64,000 nucleotides of DNA from Camelus bactrianus. Taxonomy: Eukaryota; Chordata; Mammalia; Artiodactyla; Camelidae. Where the stretch lies: assembly GCF_048773025.1 (NCBI RefSeq), contig NC_133543.1, positions 9,827,365-9,891,364 on the forward strand, written 5' to 3'. The notes under the pieces were generated by a model that was not told the DNA's origin, made no database searches, and was given only the letters and a program-made list of their open reading frames with translations. How positions within the stretch are numbered: position 1 is the first letter of the stretch; the number at the start of each line of letters is the position of its first letter. A program made the position numbers and the translations under genes. Positions 1-13,000 of this stretch are shown piece by piece.

Positions 1-910
1 CAGCTCCCAACACTCATCCCACCACCGCCAGAGCCCACGTGATCGAGGGCCATGTACTCTGCTAAAACTCACGCTTCCCGGGCTCCCCTGCCCAGAGAGC
101 ACAGTGACAGAGACGCAACAGAAGTGAGTGAGGCTTCCAGAAAAGCTCTCGGACAGGCCAAGTGGGCCTGAGGAAGCGTCTGTCTCATGTGCTCACCTGC
201 AGCTGCAGGGACGTCTCTCAACGAGGGCGGACAGCAGGCCAGCGCTCCCCAGGGGCACTTGAGCTGCCGCCCTGGCTCCGGACCCCACCTCCAGGCTTTT
301 ACAGCAGCCCAGAGTTAAATGCTATCTTGCTCAAGTTGCTACTGTTTGGATTTTTCTGTTATAAGGGGTGAAATCTAACCCTATTCAGTACAGAAACGAA
401 CTGAGTTTGTTGTATCTAATTCAGCTCCGTTCCTCAGAGGCCTCACATCATGCTTGGAAAGAATAGTAAGTTTCCTGAACTGAAGGGGTATGACTTTTTT
501 AAATGGTTCTTTCTCATCACCAGGATTCACAGACACTGGGAATCTCGTGAAAGTTACAGGCTCTTTCCCCAGAAAAATAAGACATATTTAAGCACTGAAG
601 GCGATGATTTCAAAGATTCTATAAACCCGAGGCCACAGCTCCAAGACTGAAAACCCCCTCCTTGGAGGGGTACGTCCCACATGCCTGGGATTCCAACAAC
701 CACTGGTCCCCAAAAGCCTTGTGGAGCAACAGTAATTCAACTCTGCACCACCTGGAGCTGTACATTATTCCATTTTTATTCCTAATAATTAAGTAAAACT
801 TGAAAAAGAATGTAGTGGTACTTTAGGGAAAATTACTTAAGGACTTGAGTTAATTACAGAGCATGAGCAACAGGCTTGTCTGCACACAAGTGCCAACCCT
901 GGCCCTGTAC
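1..910. other. HERC2 intron (partial), nothing recognised
   Basis: Intron downstream of the last exon in the window. I see no exon, no clear repeat and no RNA gene in it. Confidence 0.7.
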
Positions 911-1054
911 CTGAGTGAACGGCCACCTTCTTGACCACGTAACTGCTGAGGGCTGTGATCTGCCGAGGGATGGGCACAGTCCCGCTGGAGAGGCCCAGCC
1001 CCAGCCGGCCGTTGGTGGCTTCCCCACAGGCATACACCTTCCCTTCCACGGTCA
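911..1054 (-). CDS. HERC2: HERC2 exon pp, RLD2 (about 3012-3060), last exon in the window
   Basis: Acceptor ..GTTCCTGGCAG; encodes [20 protein letters not shown] then [20 protein letters not shown] and AVHS, donor GTACAG. RCC1-like repeat with the Gly-Arg-Leu-Gly turn. The gene continues past base 1. Confidence 0.97.
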
Positions 1055-4000
1055 CTGCCAGGAACAAGAGTGAGCAGAGCATTCAGTTTTTACAACAAAA
1101 CTATGCTTTCAGTGCCAAGCATAATTTTTAAAAATGTTTAACATTAGAAAAGTCATACCTGCAAATAAACTTTTAGAACCACCAGCCACCTGTACTACAT
1201 TCAAAGCAGACAGTGTCTCAGAGAATGAAGGAACTTTTATCTAAAATGGGATTTTTTAAAAAAACAAAAGAGAAAAAAAGATAATTTTATACACTTTTAA
1301 AATTACAAGTAATCTTATTAGAAGGTACAAAGAATTGCTATTAATTTACATGGTTCTATTAACCAAAAATGTTTTTTTCTCTTAGAGATACAAAGTAAAG
1401 TACTTTAAGCATGAAAGGATATAGTAAGATTTACTTTAAAATAAATAGGGGTCAGGGGGTATAGAAAATAAAGACAGAAATGACACCATCTACCGGTAAC
1501 TGCTGAAGCTGGTACAGGAACCAGAGGACTCGGGTCCCTATTCTTCCTACCTGGGTACACCTGAACATCTCATAATAAAAGGTGAAAAATAAAATACACA
1601 TAATGTAAGGACATAAACATTTGGTGTACTACATTTTATTTCAGGTCATGCCCTGCTCATTCCTGTTGATTCTGTCTTTTCTAAGAAGTTATACGCTTAA
1701 ATTTCCCATTGGAGATGGGTGTGATTTAGTGTAAAATTATTAAAGCCCCCATCTAAGAAACCCTTTATGATTTCCATGCATCAGAAACTATCAGTCACCA
1801 CCAGCGTGGGAGAAAGGATGTGTATCACAACCCCGAAGAGCCAACCCACCTTCACATGCAAACCCCACAAGGACCACATGCCCTCAGGACCCCCTTGACA
1901 GCCTGCACCCTCCTGACCGAGGCTCCCAGAGCTTCTGGCCCCCATGCCCCTCCAAATGCGGTGCAGGGACCTCAAAATCAAATATAATTCATGGCTGCTG
2001 AACTGCATAAGATAACTTTTGTTGCACTAGAACAGAAAGACTTAAAATGAATGAGGTCTAACTTTCCTTTTCAGCTTCTCAACAATGCAGGTACTAAGGG
2101 ATCTGATAATGGGCCAAGTCTGCCAGAACACAAAGCAGCAGAGATGCTCATCTGAGAAGAAACTGTTTCCAGGCACGAACCCTGGGAGAAATCTGTTCTG
2201 CAGCCTCTCAGTTGGGAGCCACACTGAATCAACTCCAGTTCAGATGCATCATTTGTTGTATCTACTCTTCAAATCACATCTCGCTCATCCTGTACTAAGA
2301 CTACGGCACTTTTTTACACATTATTTTATTCATGGTAAGCAGAAACGTTTACTGTATTGAAGGCAAGATAGATACAACTATCCTCGACGATTTTCACCCC
2401 GTGCTTGTCAAATCTTTTCAAAAGTATACTCTTTAGTTTACAAAACAGCAATAACGCAACCATATCTAAACTGCACTGTTTTCCAAGGACAGAGGCTTCT
2501 CGGAAACTAAACTTGAGAATGTCTGTGATTCATGTCAGGAAGGACTTTAGAAAAGTCAATTTTGAAGAACCACATGGAGAAGGTACAAGCATCACAGGAG
2601 GCCTGGCAGTGGCTGGGCCCGCGTGGGCTGGCGGGGTGGGGCGGGGCGAGGGCGGGGCGTGGGCCGGGGCGGCGGGTGGGGGTACCTTGGAGCCCTTGAG
2701 GCCGCCCAACTGGTCCTTGTCGTTCAGGCCCCACACAAACACTTTGGTTCTTATCGTAGCTGCCGACTCCAGACCCGCAGCCTTCTTTCTTATGAGGCTA
2801 ACCAAAGGAAAAATACAGAGATAGAGGTGATTCAGAATGAAAAACAGTATTTTTTTTTCATAAAAAGGAAAGCAACCTCAAGCACACACAGTTTGCTGGT
2901 TACTATCAGAAACTCTTAAAGTTTTAATTCAACAAAAAAATTCAAAATGTAATCTCCTGAAGTACACACAGGGGTTAGTATTCCAGAGGGTCACATTTCT
3001 AGATACCAGCATGCAACTTTTTAAAACTAAAATTTAGTTTTAGCTTTTTCATTTGGTGCTGATCTTCCTGTAAGACCACAGTTTTCTTCCTATATACCAA
3101 GTTGAACGTGACAGCTTTTACTGACTCAGAGCAATTCTGCCCATCACCTCAACACACAGCTACTACAGATGTAGCTGGAGAGAACACTGGTTAAATGGCC
3201 CCAAGAGTCACCACTGGGGCTGGCTTTGTGGCCATGCCATGTCCCTAAACCCAGTTATCTGTCTGGTCATATTCTTCCTCAAAAGAAATAATAAAATGGG
3301 GGGGGGGCACGAGGGTATAACTCAGGTAGAGTGCGTGCCTAGCATGCAGGAGGTCGTGGGATCAACCCCCAGTACCTCCACTGAAAATAAACAAATAAAC
3401 CTAATTACTTCCCCTCCCCAAAAAATCAAAAATAAGTAAATTTTAAAGAAAGACTTCAAGAAAACAAAGAATATGAAAAAGTAACCAACAAAAATATTTT
3501 TAATTTGGAAAAAAAAATAAAATAGACGCAGGCCTGTGAGCTCTGAGGTGCTCTGACAGACACAAGCTCCAAGGCCAAATGAGATTTCCTTCTTTTACAC
3601 CCTCCACCCACTCTGCCGGCCAGCTGGGCAGGAGTCCCCACCTCCACCCAACCTGGGAGACCTGCCTGCACCCCGAGGTTCTGGCAGCTGGCTCCTGCCA
3701 CCTCCGTCATCCTATCTCCTGACCTGCCCTTGACGGGCTGTAAGTCTGATCAACAAGATGCTCTGGTTACTGAACCTGATGAGACCACCAAGTGCCTGGA
3801 ACAGGGTTAAGTGTTCTTGGCTGAGGTGGTAAGAAGCTGCTGCTTGCTGTGTGTTTGAGGTTTTGGCTTTTCGTCTGCTTTTGTTCTATTTTTATAAGCT
3901 AGGATGGACAACCGAAGACTCCAGAGATGAGGTAAGATTTTTTTTAACATGTTGTATCCTAATGAATAAAGGATCAAAATTTCATGGCTTGGGGATAAAA

Positions 4001-7000
4001 ATATAGGAAAACTCTCTCGTTGATATCAGACACAGAAGACCTATTTGAAATACTTCGTAACGACTTGAAATACTTTTTAACAGTGTTAGTCAAAAATATG
4101 CAGGGGACACCACCAGTGTCAAGACGTGTGACGACTGGTACCACGTACGCATGAGCCGTGGGAAGGAGGGCCTGCGGGGGTCCGTGTGGGCCCCCCCCCC
4201 CGGCTGGGGGCCTGCCCTGTGGAGGCTGCCTGGCCACTCAGTGGTTATTAGCTGATTACTGATACCTGACAGGGAAAGGAAAATTACACTCAAATATCCA
4301 GAATTTCTTCTGTGAATCTACTCAACCACATAAAAATTTCATCTATGAGTAAACTCAAACTTTTCTGGTTATTTTCCATACACATATGTATTAATTTTAC
4401 TTGCCCAGTTCATCTTAGTTGCTACTGAATAAAAAAATGTGAATCTGTAATCCTTTCTCTTAAAAATCCCTATGACTTATTGACATGAACTGGAGGTCTC
4501 AGTAATTAAATTAATGCATGAAGACACTATCGGTTTGAACTATAACGTGATATAACGTATATTCTAGATAAGGCAGTGTTATAAATACTATTTTCCTTTC
4601 AACTTCTTTGCAAAGCTTCCAAAATAAAACAAGACACGATCCAAACCTAAGATACCTGGACTGAGCTGGAATGACCGCAGTGGCCACCCATTCACAACTA
4701 AGAGTACGTGCTTCATAGCACTGCAGGGACAAGCGCCTTTGTGTCAAAGAGACAGATCCCTGACGTTACACCCTAGAAAGCAATCAGTGCTCAGGGCAGT
4801 GACCAGCACTGGGACCTACCTCTGGTGCACACCTGCAAGGACCCAACCGCAGGGTCTGGGAATAAGCAGCAAATGTGTGCAGACCTGGCAGACCCGACTT
4901 CACCCGTGGTACGTGCTGCTCCCCTGCCAACACTCTTCCCTGCCCACTCTGCCTTGAGGAGGAGAGCCCTCCTTATTCTCCTGACAGCTTAGGGCGCCTC
5001 TGAAGCCTCTCAGAGCACCAGGCACGTCTCCCCCGTGCACTTCCCACAGCCAAGAGGCCTCTCTGATGTTTGTGGGCTTGGCTAATTTTATCCTGCATGA
5101 TCATGACAGCATCTGCAGGACAGAGAACAGAGCTCAGCCTACAATCAGCCTTCACTAGATACATGGTGGGTAAATTCAGGAACAGCTGTCACCACAGGCC
5201 TCATACAAACTAAGGACCTGAATGAGTAGACAAGAACATAATCATAAGATGAAATCCGGCACTCAGTAAAATTATACAACAGAAGACTGATGGTACGGGC
5301 ATTCTGAAGACGGGTGTTGGCCAAAATTGCACAATGATGTAAACATACTTAACGCCATTGAACTACACTCATAAAAATGGTCATGATGGTAAATTTTATG
5401 TATATTTTATTACAATGAAAATTTTTTGTTTAAAAACCAATAATAAATACTTAGCACAAAAGACTGTAAAATACATACCATACCACCTCCATAGGAAAAC
5501 ACAATTAGGGACAAATGTAAAGTACAAGGATGTATATCAAAATACTAACAGTGACATTACAGATAGAAAAATTAAACATCTTTATTCTTCCTTTTAAATG
5601 ATATTTTTCTGAATACAATGTGCTTCTACATTAAATATTTTCCTAAATTAAGTTATAAATTTTGAACCCTCAATATTTACCAAATAGTCCTGTGGGCATA
5701 AATCTATTCTCATTATGAGATACAAGCTAATTCAACACTGGCTTTTGAAAGGAAGAGCTCTGGCCTGGCATCACCAACAGCAACAGCTCTCACCTCCCAC
5801 TGCTGCCTTTTTCGTCTTCTTCCTCTTCATTATCTGAAGCTAAGAAAGGAACGGCAGCCAAATCTTCCTCCTCTGCACGGATCCGTCCCAGCAGGATGAG
5901 GCCATGGATTTTACAATCAATTCCTGAGCTCCTGCACTGCTTTATCGCAATTTCAATATACCTGTGATACTAGACACAAACGGAGTGAGCTGCAGGCTTT
6001 TCAGAGCAACAAACACCAGATGCCTAAGCTGGAGAGCAGGACGTGTGAGACACGGAACGTGCGGTAAGTTAGAGCTCCTTTTCTTAAGTGCTGGAAATCC
6101 TAAGCAGGGTTGATGCAGCCATGTGAGTGGGGTCTGCCTCCAAAAGAAGTCACTGATTCACCAAGGATGTCCCTCCAAGGCATGGGACTCGCGGTGATTC
6201 TCTTACTAATGTGAAACAGTGTGACAGCCTTACTGAATGACCGCAAACCTTTCTCAAAGGTTTCTTAAACCAAGATGTATTAAGAAAGAGATTAGATGTC
6301 AGGTAGCCACAGAGCCTTCATACATAATAAAACATAATAAAAATATCTGATTACAGACAAATCAGGGAAAATAGTACAAAGGGTCCCATAACCCCGTCAA
6401 CTAGTTCGACAACTATCAACGTATGACCCATATTGCTCACATATGGATTGTCCTAAGAAACTTCCAGGCAACATGTTGTCTCAAACTTTCAGCATATTAT
6501 CACTGAAATATGGGCACTTAAAAAATATGCCCACAGTACCGTTATGATAGCTGAAACAATTATTATTTTTTAAAACAATTATTTTTTATATCATCTAACT
6601 GCTAGCAATGATCAAATTTTCTGACCGTGGAATGACTTTTGCCATGAAATTTTTACCCCCGCTTCTTACTAAAGATAGTGAGGAAGAAATTTGTTTTGTT
6701 TTCTTTTCAAGCCGATCTGATAAGCAGTAAATTCAAGTTGTGTACCTGTCAAATTTTAAAATAAATACAATTATTTAATTACAGGGGAAAACGGGCTCGA
6801 TGTTAGTATAGAAATGATCAAAGAAAGTCGTCTCTATCTTGTAGTAGCTTACAGTGAAAAAGAATATGAAAACGAATATATGTATATTCATGTATGACTG
6901 AAGGATTGTGCTGTGCACCAGAAACTGACACAACATTGTAAACTCACTATACCTCAACTAAAAAGAACAAGTCGTCTCCACTGTCACTTGCAAACCATCT

Positions 7001-10000
7001 AACGTTAGACAGGAACGCTATCTAACATACCTACCTCTGTGCAGTCGTTCAGGAGGGACACTGTGGTGTCGGAGGGGTTAATGTTGATTGTCTTTAATTC
7101 AATTAGGTTATTTAGGGAATTTCCACCTAGAAAAAAAGGGAGGACAAAGGAATCAGACAAAGGGGTTTTTATTATAGGCTAGAAGATACTTTTTGGGTAA
7201 GCTAATTCAATTACCTGACACAACCACCAGAGAAGGCATGTAGCTACTGTCAGCAGGATCTACTATCATTTTTAATCTATGAACAAGAACGTCGGGGAAA
7301 ATCTCCAAACGAATCCAATGCTTAAAAAAAAAAAAAGCATTCTCAGTAAAATTCAGCTATATTTTAGCTAACAAGATAGTATCACTAAAGCTTAAATCTA
7401 AGTAAGATTTTTAAAATACATCATTTGGCTTGAGACTTAAGACTCTGCCTTTAAGCTGGCAGAAACAAGAGTACTCTATTCCATTACTTGCTCATTAGAA
7501 GGAAGTTTCCCTCTAAGCCCCAGAAATGACGTGTTTACAGACTCCTGATCTACCGTGGTTCCTTTATACCCATCAAAGAGTGGGTTATAGAAAACAGGAG
7601 AGTCATGGTGGAGAAAAAGCCCCTTTCCCCAAGTCCACCCTGCGTGTCTGGATGACGTACACCCATAAGTAAATGCAATTCCGACAGCCTTCCAAAGATC
7701 ATCACACATTTGTCAGGGTATATTAGAAAAACTTCTAAACAGAAGCCAAATCTGAACTTGTACATTTCACATGGAGGAGTGAAACAATATAAAACAAAAC
7801 ACTCTATTATACCCTCTATCACTTGCCAATTAGATAAAATTCCTTATCTGTATTGTTTAAAATTTCTAACAATAAAAACTGGAGGGCATATTGCTCTGTA
7901 ACTTTAAAATAATTATGAACTAAAATATTAAGTGAGAACTGACAGGTACCATCAGAGTATAACTTAGTTCTTCAAAGTTCATGTTGAAACTCTAAAAGGT
8001 AAAGTCATCCAAATCAGAGTGTGTGTAGAAGGGCCTCAGGGCACGCACCTTTCCTTGTGAGCCGGAGGACTGCCAGCAGGGCTCCCTGAGGTCAATAAGA
8101 CGAGAAGCCTGGTTCACAGATGACGACACGTTTAGGCTCTTCACCATCCGCGACCAGCTGTCCAGCAGCATCCCTGGCTGACTGTTGTGACAACGCTTCA
8201 ACTGTTTTCCAGAGCGGCCACAGAATATTGCAGATTGTCCTATTAAATGGTGGTCAAACCGTGTTAATAGGTGTGGGACAGAATCTTTACAACCAAGAAA
8301 TAAAGAATATTAACCTTACTGTGACAATCATTTTGCAATTATACGTGTAACAAATAATCACACCACTTTTCAAGCATCACATCACTTAAACTTACATAAT
8401 ATCATGTGTCAATTACACCTCAAAAAAAGCTGGAAAATTAATTAATTAAAAGCTCTAATAACCCCAAGAAAGATAAATGTAAGGAAACATATTTATGCAT
8501 ATGAAATGCGTATAAGATAAAACAAAAGAATAGCTCAAAAGCAGACTGAGGGGAAACACAAAGACTGAAGAGCTAATGGAACAATAAGCACACGTCCAGC
8601 TGACTTCAGCAAAAACAACATAAGCCGAATTACAATGGCACAGTATAGTATTTTTCAAGTGCTGAGAAAAAGGTCCAGCAAAAATATTTTTCAGAAATGA
8701 AGACACACAAAATCAGAATTCATAACCATAGAGACACATTAAAGAAAATATTAAGAGCTGTTCTTTGGGCAGGAGAAAAATGATGAGAGATGAGAAGTGA
8801 AAGATAGAGAAAGGAACAGAGAAAAACTACAATATTAAGGATGTGAAAAAAATCTAAACAAATACTGATTACATAAAATAGCAATCACTTGTATTGTTAA
8901 AAACATGTCTGTAAAATTTTTAAACATGATAATCAGAATCAGGATAAATGATGTTAAGAGGATCTAACATCCTTACATTGCTTAGGAGGATAAAAATACT
9001 AAGTAATATTAGATTTTGATATGTCAAAAATGGATAATATAGTATCTTGACCAACAACACTAAAAATGTATATAACATACACTACTCATACAGTGTATAA
9101 ACATACACTAAAAATGTGTGACTTCTAAGCCAGTAAGTGTGTGACGTGAGGGGCTGCTAGATAATGATGAACTTATCAGTTCAAAGGAAGATGGACTAGA
9201 GAAGGGAGAACAGAAAATAGATTACTGAGAAGTTGATCAATTTAAATTAAAATATTTCAGAAATTACCTTAAATGTAAATATCTAAAAGATCCAAATAAA
9301 AGACAAAGATCATCACACTGGAATTAAAAAAACAAAACAAAACTATTTACAACCTCCCAGCAGAAATGTAACTAAAATACAAGATTACAGAAAGAGTGAG
9401 GGTAAAAGGCTAGGAAAAGATACAATAAGCACACTAACTTTGCCACAGAACTGCAGGAGGCATTCTTTTAGACACGCATACAACACGTATAAAACCCCAT
9501 CATACGCTGAGTCTTAGTCATACACAAGTTTCAAAAAAAAAAAGTCAAGGATCAGTCAGGGTACATAATCTGAATGCAATGCAGAAACCAGTAAAAAGAT
9601 AGGTAGAAAATGCCGACAACTCTGAAAACTTAAAAATGAATGAATGCAAGAAAATAATACCACTGGAATTTCTAAAATACTTTCAAATGCACGATAATGA
9701 GATACCACCACATATCAGTATTGCAGGATACAGCTTAAGCTTTGCTTGTAGATAAATTTAAAAATTTAAGTTCATATGTTAGAAAAGCTAAAAGTGAGAC
9801 ATTAATGAACTAACAATAATTCAAGGGGGGGAGGAGGGTGAGAGGGTCGATCTAGATCTAAATTCCATTAGAAAAAGAAAGGAATGGATAATGATACGAG
9901 AGACAGCAATTCAGAACCAAAAGCTGGTAGGTTGAAAAGACTGAAAAAATTGATAAACCCATGGCAGGCTGATCAAAAAATATAAAGTACAGGTGTTAAA

Positions 10001-13000
10001 GGTGTTAGCCCAGAAAAGGAGAGAGCTCTGCAGATCCCACAGATCTCCTACATGAGATAAGAGAATATTACGAATTAGGACTAGAAAAGAATGTCCTCAA
10101 AATGATGAAGGCTATCTACGAAAACCCACAGCTAACATTATACTCAATGCTTGAAAGGCTGAAAGCTTCCCTCCTAAATTTAGGAACAAGACAAGGACGA
10201 CCACCTTTGCCACTTATGTTCACCCTAGTGCTGGGAGACCTAGCTGAAGCAGTAAGGCAGGAAAAAGAAATGTAAGGCATCCAAGTGGAAAGGAAGAAGT
10301 AAAACTCTCAGTTCACAGACAAATGATCCTACATGGAGAAAACCCTAAAGACTCCACCAAAAGAAAACCTGTCAGAGCTAGTTAAATAATTTAGCAAAGT
10401 TGCTGGATACAAATTCTACACACAAAATGTGCTGAAAATACATAGTGTATATATACAGTGTATATTCCTACACACTAGCAACAAACATTCCAAAAAGAAA
10501 ATTTTTTAAATAATTTAATTTAATAAAGCATGAAAAATAGACACTTAGGGATAAATTTAACCAAGAAGGCACAAGACTTATACACTGAAAATCACAAAAA
10601 ACTGCTGAAAGAAATTAAAGATCTAAGTAAATGGAAAGCCATCCCTTGACAATTTTAGTGATATACAGATTCAATGCAATTCCTGTCAAAATACTGTTTC
10701 TACAGAAGTAGAAAAACTCATCCCAAAATTCATATTTGCTTCCAACAGACAACAAACAGTCAAAACAACCGTGAAAAAGAGTGACTCTGGAGGAGTCACA
10801 TGGTCCCCTACAAAAGCTATCATAATCACAGTGTGTGGTGAGGTGCTGGCGTACAGACAGGCAGGTGACCAACAGGATGGAAAGGAAAGCCCAGGAGAAA
10901 AGCTCTTCCATTTACGGTCAGTTGATTTTCAAAAAAGGTGCCAAGACCATTCAATGGTGAAAGGACAATCTTTTCAATAAAGAGTGTTGGGAAAACTGGG
11001 TACACATGTAAAAGAATGAAATTATACATTTTTCCTCACATTATACCGTGTACAGAAATTAACTCAAAGTCATTCAAAGACCTAAACTGAAGAGTTAAAA
11101 CTATAAACCTCTTAGAAAGAAACATAGGGTCTTATCTTCATGACTCTGGACTTAGTAATAGTTTCTTACCAGAAGTAGGTATGACACCAAATGCACAAAC
11201 AACAAAAGAAACAATACATAAATTAAACTTCATTAAAATTTAAAACTTTTATGCATCACAGAATCCTAACAAGAAAGCGAAAAGACAACCCACAGAATAG
11301 GATAAAATATTTGCAAGTCACATACCTGATAAAAGTTTACTGTCTACAATACATAAAGACATCCTATAACTCAGTATTAACAGTTTTAAAATGGGCAAAG
11401 GACTTGGGCAAATGGGCAAATTGACATGTCCTCAAAAAAGAGATACAAATGGCAGAAAGCACAAGAAAAAAGGCTTGATGTCATTGAGGGAGGGAGGGAA
11501 GGAAAAAAGAGGGAAGGAGAGAGAGAGAGAGGGAAGAGAGAAAGGGAGGAAGGGATGGAAGAAAGAAAAGAAAAAAGAGAAAAGAAAAGAAACAAATGTT
11601 GCTGAAGGTGTGGAGAAACTGGAACCCTCATATATTGCTGAAAGAAATGTTAAATGGTGCAGCCACTATAAAAAACACATTAGCAGTCCTCCCTAAACTT
11701 AAAGAACTACCTAATGACCCTGCAATTCCTCTCCTAGTTTTGAAGACAGGGACTCAAACAGGTTTGTACATCAGTGTTGACAGCAACGTTATTCACAAGA
11801 GTGGAAAGGTACAAACCACCCAAATGTCCGTAACAGATGACTGGATAAACAGAACGTGGTATATACATACAATGAACTATTACTCAACCACAAAAAGAAA
11901 TGAAGTTCTGACACATGCTACAACATGGATGAACCCTGGAAACACAATGCAAAGGGAAATAAGTCAGACACACAGAAAATCATATTTTGTGGTTTCACTT
12001 ATAAGAGGTACCTAGTGTTGTCAAATTCACAGAGACGGAAAGCAGATGAGAGGTTGCCAGGGGTTGTTAAGAGGGAAGAATGGAGAGTTATTCCTTAATG
12101 GATACCTTCCTAATTTGGAGTGGTGAAAAAGGTTTAGAAATAGTGTGGTTAGTGTGCAAATTCCCTTAATTGTACACTTCAAAGTGATTAAACTGGCAAG
12201 TTTTATGTTGTATATATTCTGACATAGTGAAGAAATATGTAATAAAAGACATACAAATAAAAAGACTCACCCTCCACCTCTCCAATTCCACATCCCATCC
12301 AACAAAACATTTATTAGTTTCTTGAGATCCTTTTACGGTTTTTTATGGAAATACAAGCAAACAAACTCTGTTCCTCTAGTTCCAGTGACCCCCTCGTTGC
12401 TTGGAAAAAAAATAGCAATTCACAGATGGGTAGGACCATCTTTCCTGTTTCACTGTGCACATAGTACAGTGCTCACCATGTAAGTGTGAGCTTTAAAGAT
12501 CAAAATTAAGTACCTTTGTTTCCACAGTAATTATCTCACTAATAAATTTTGAGGAAAGAGAACGTTACCATTCTACCATACCTGGTTCATTTATTCTGCC
12601 AAATGTATGCCTGGTGTTGTGTTTCCTGGTTTTGAAACACGTTTCACAAAAATCAAAGTCATCACAGTTTCTGCATTTGAATCGAGATCCATTGATAGGA
12701 AACATCTGACAGCCATCACACCTATTTTTAAAATAAGCCATTGAGTTGATAAGAAAAAGATGAGGTCATTTGTTAAACTTGATTCCAAAGAAAGTCATTC
12801 CTCCCAAAAGAATCTAGCAATACAAAAATAAAAACTCACGTGACGCCAGGATGGACACTGGGTACCAACTCCATTTCTGATAAGAGCCCAGTCCAGTGAG
12901 ACTGCTGAGGGAAGTCGACAATAACGTCTTTCCCGTTGGCACTGAAAGCTAGGACACAACAGAAATTGCCTGGAACATCTCTTTCACCAATAAAAACTGA

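Noticed and set aside
11391-12015. Plus-strand frames of 101 and 139 codons
   Set aside because: Remnants of L1 ORF2 and of its purine tract (a poly Lys/Glu/Arg frame), not a host gene.
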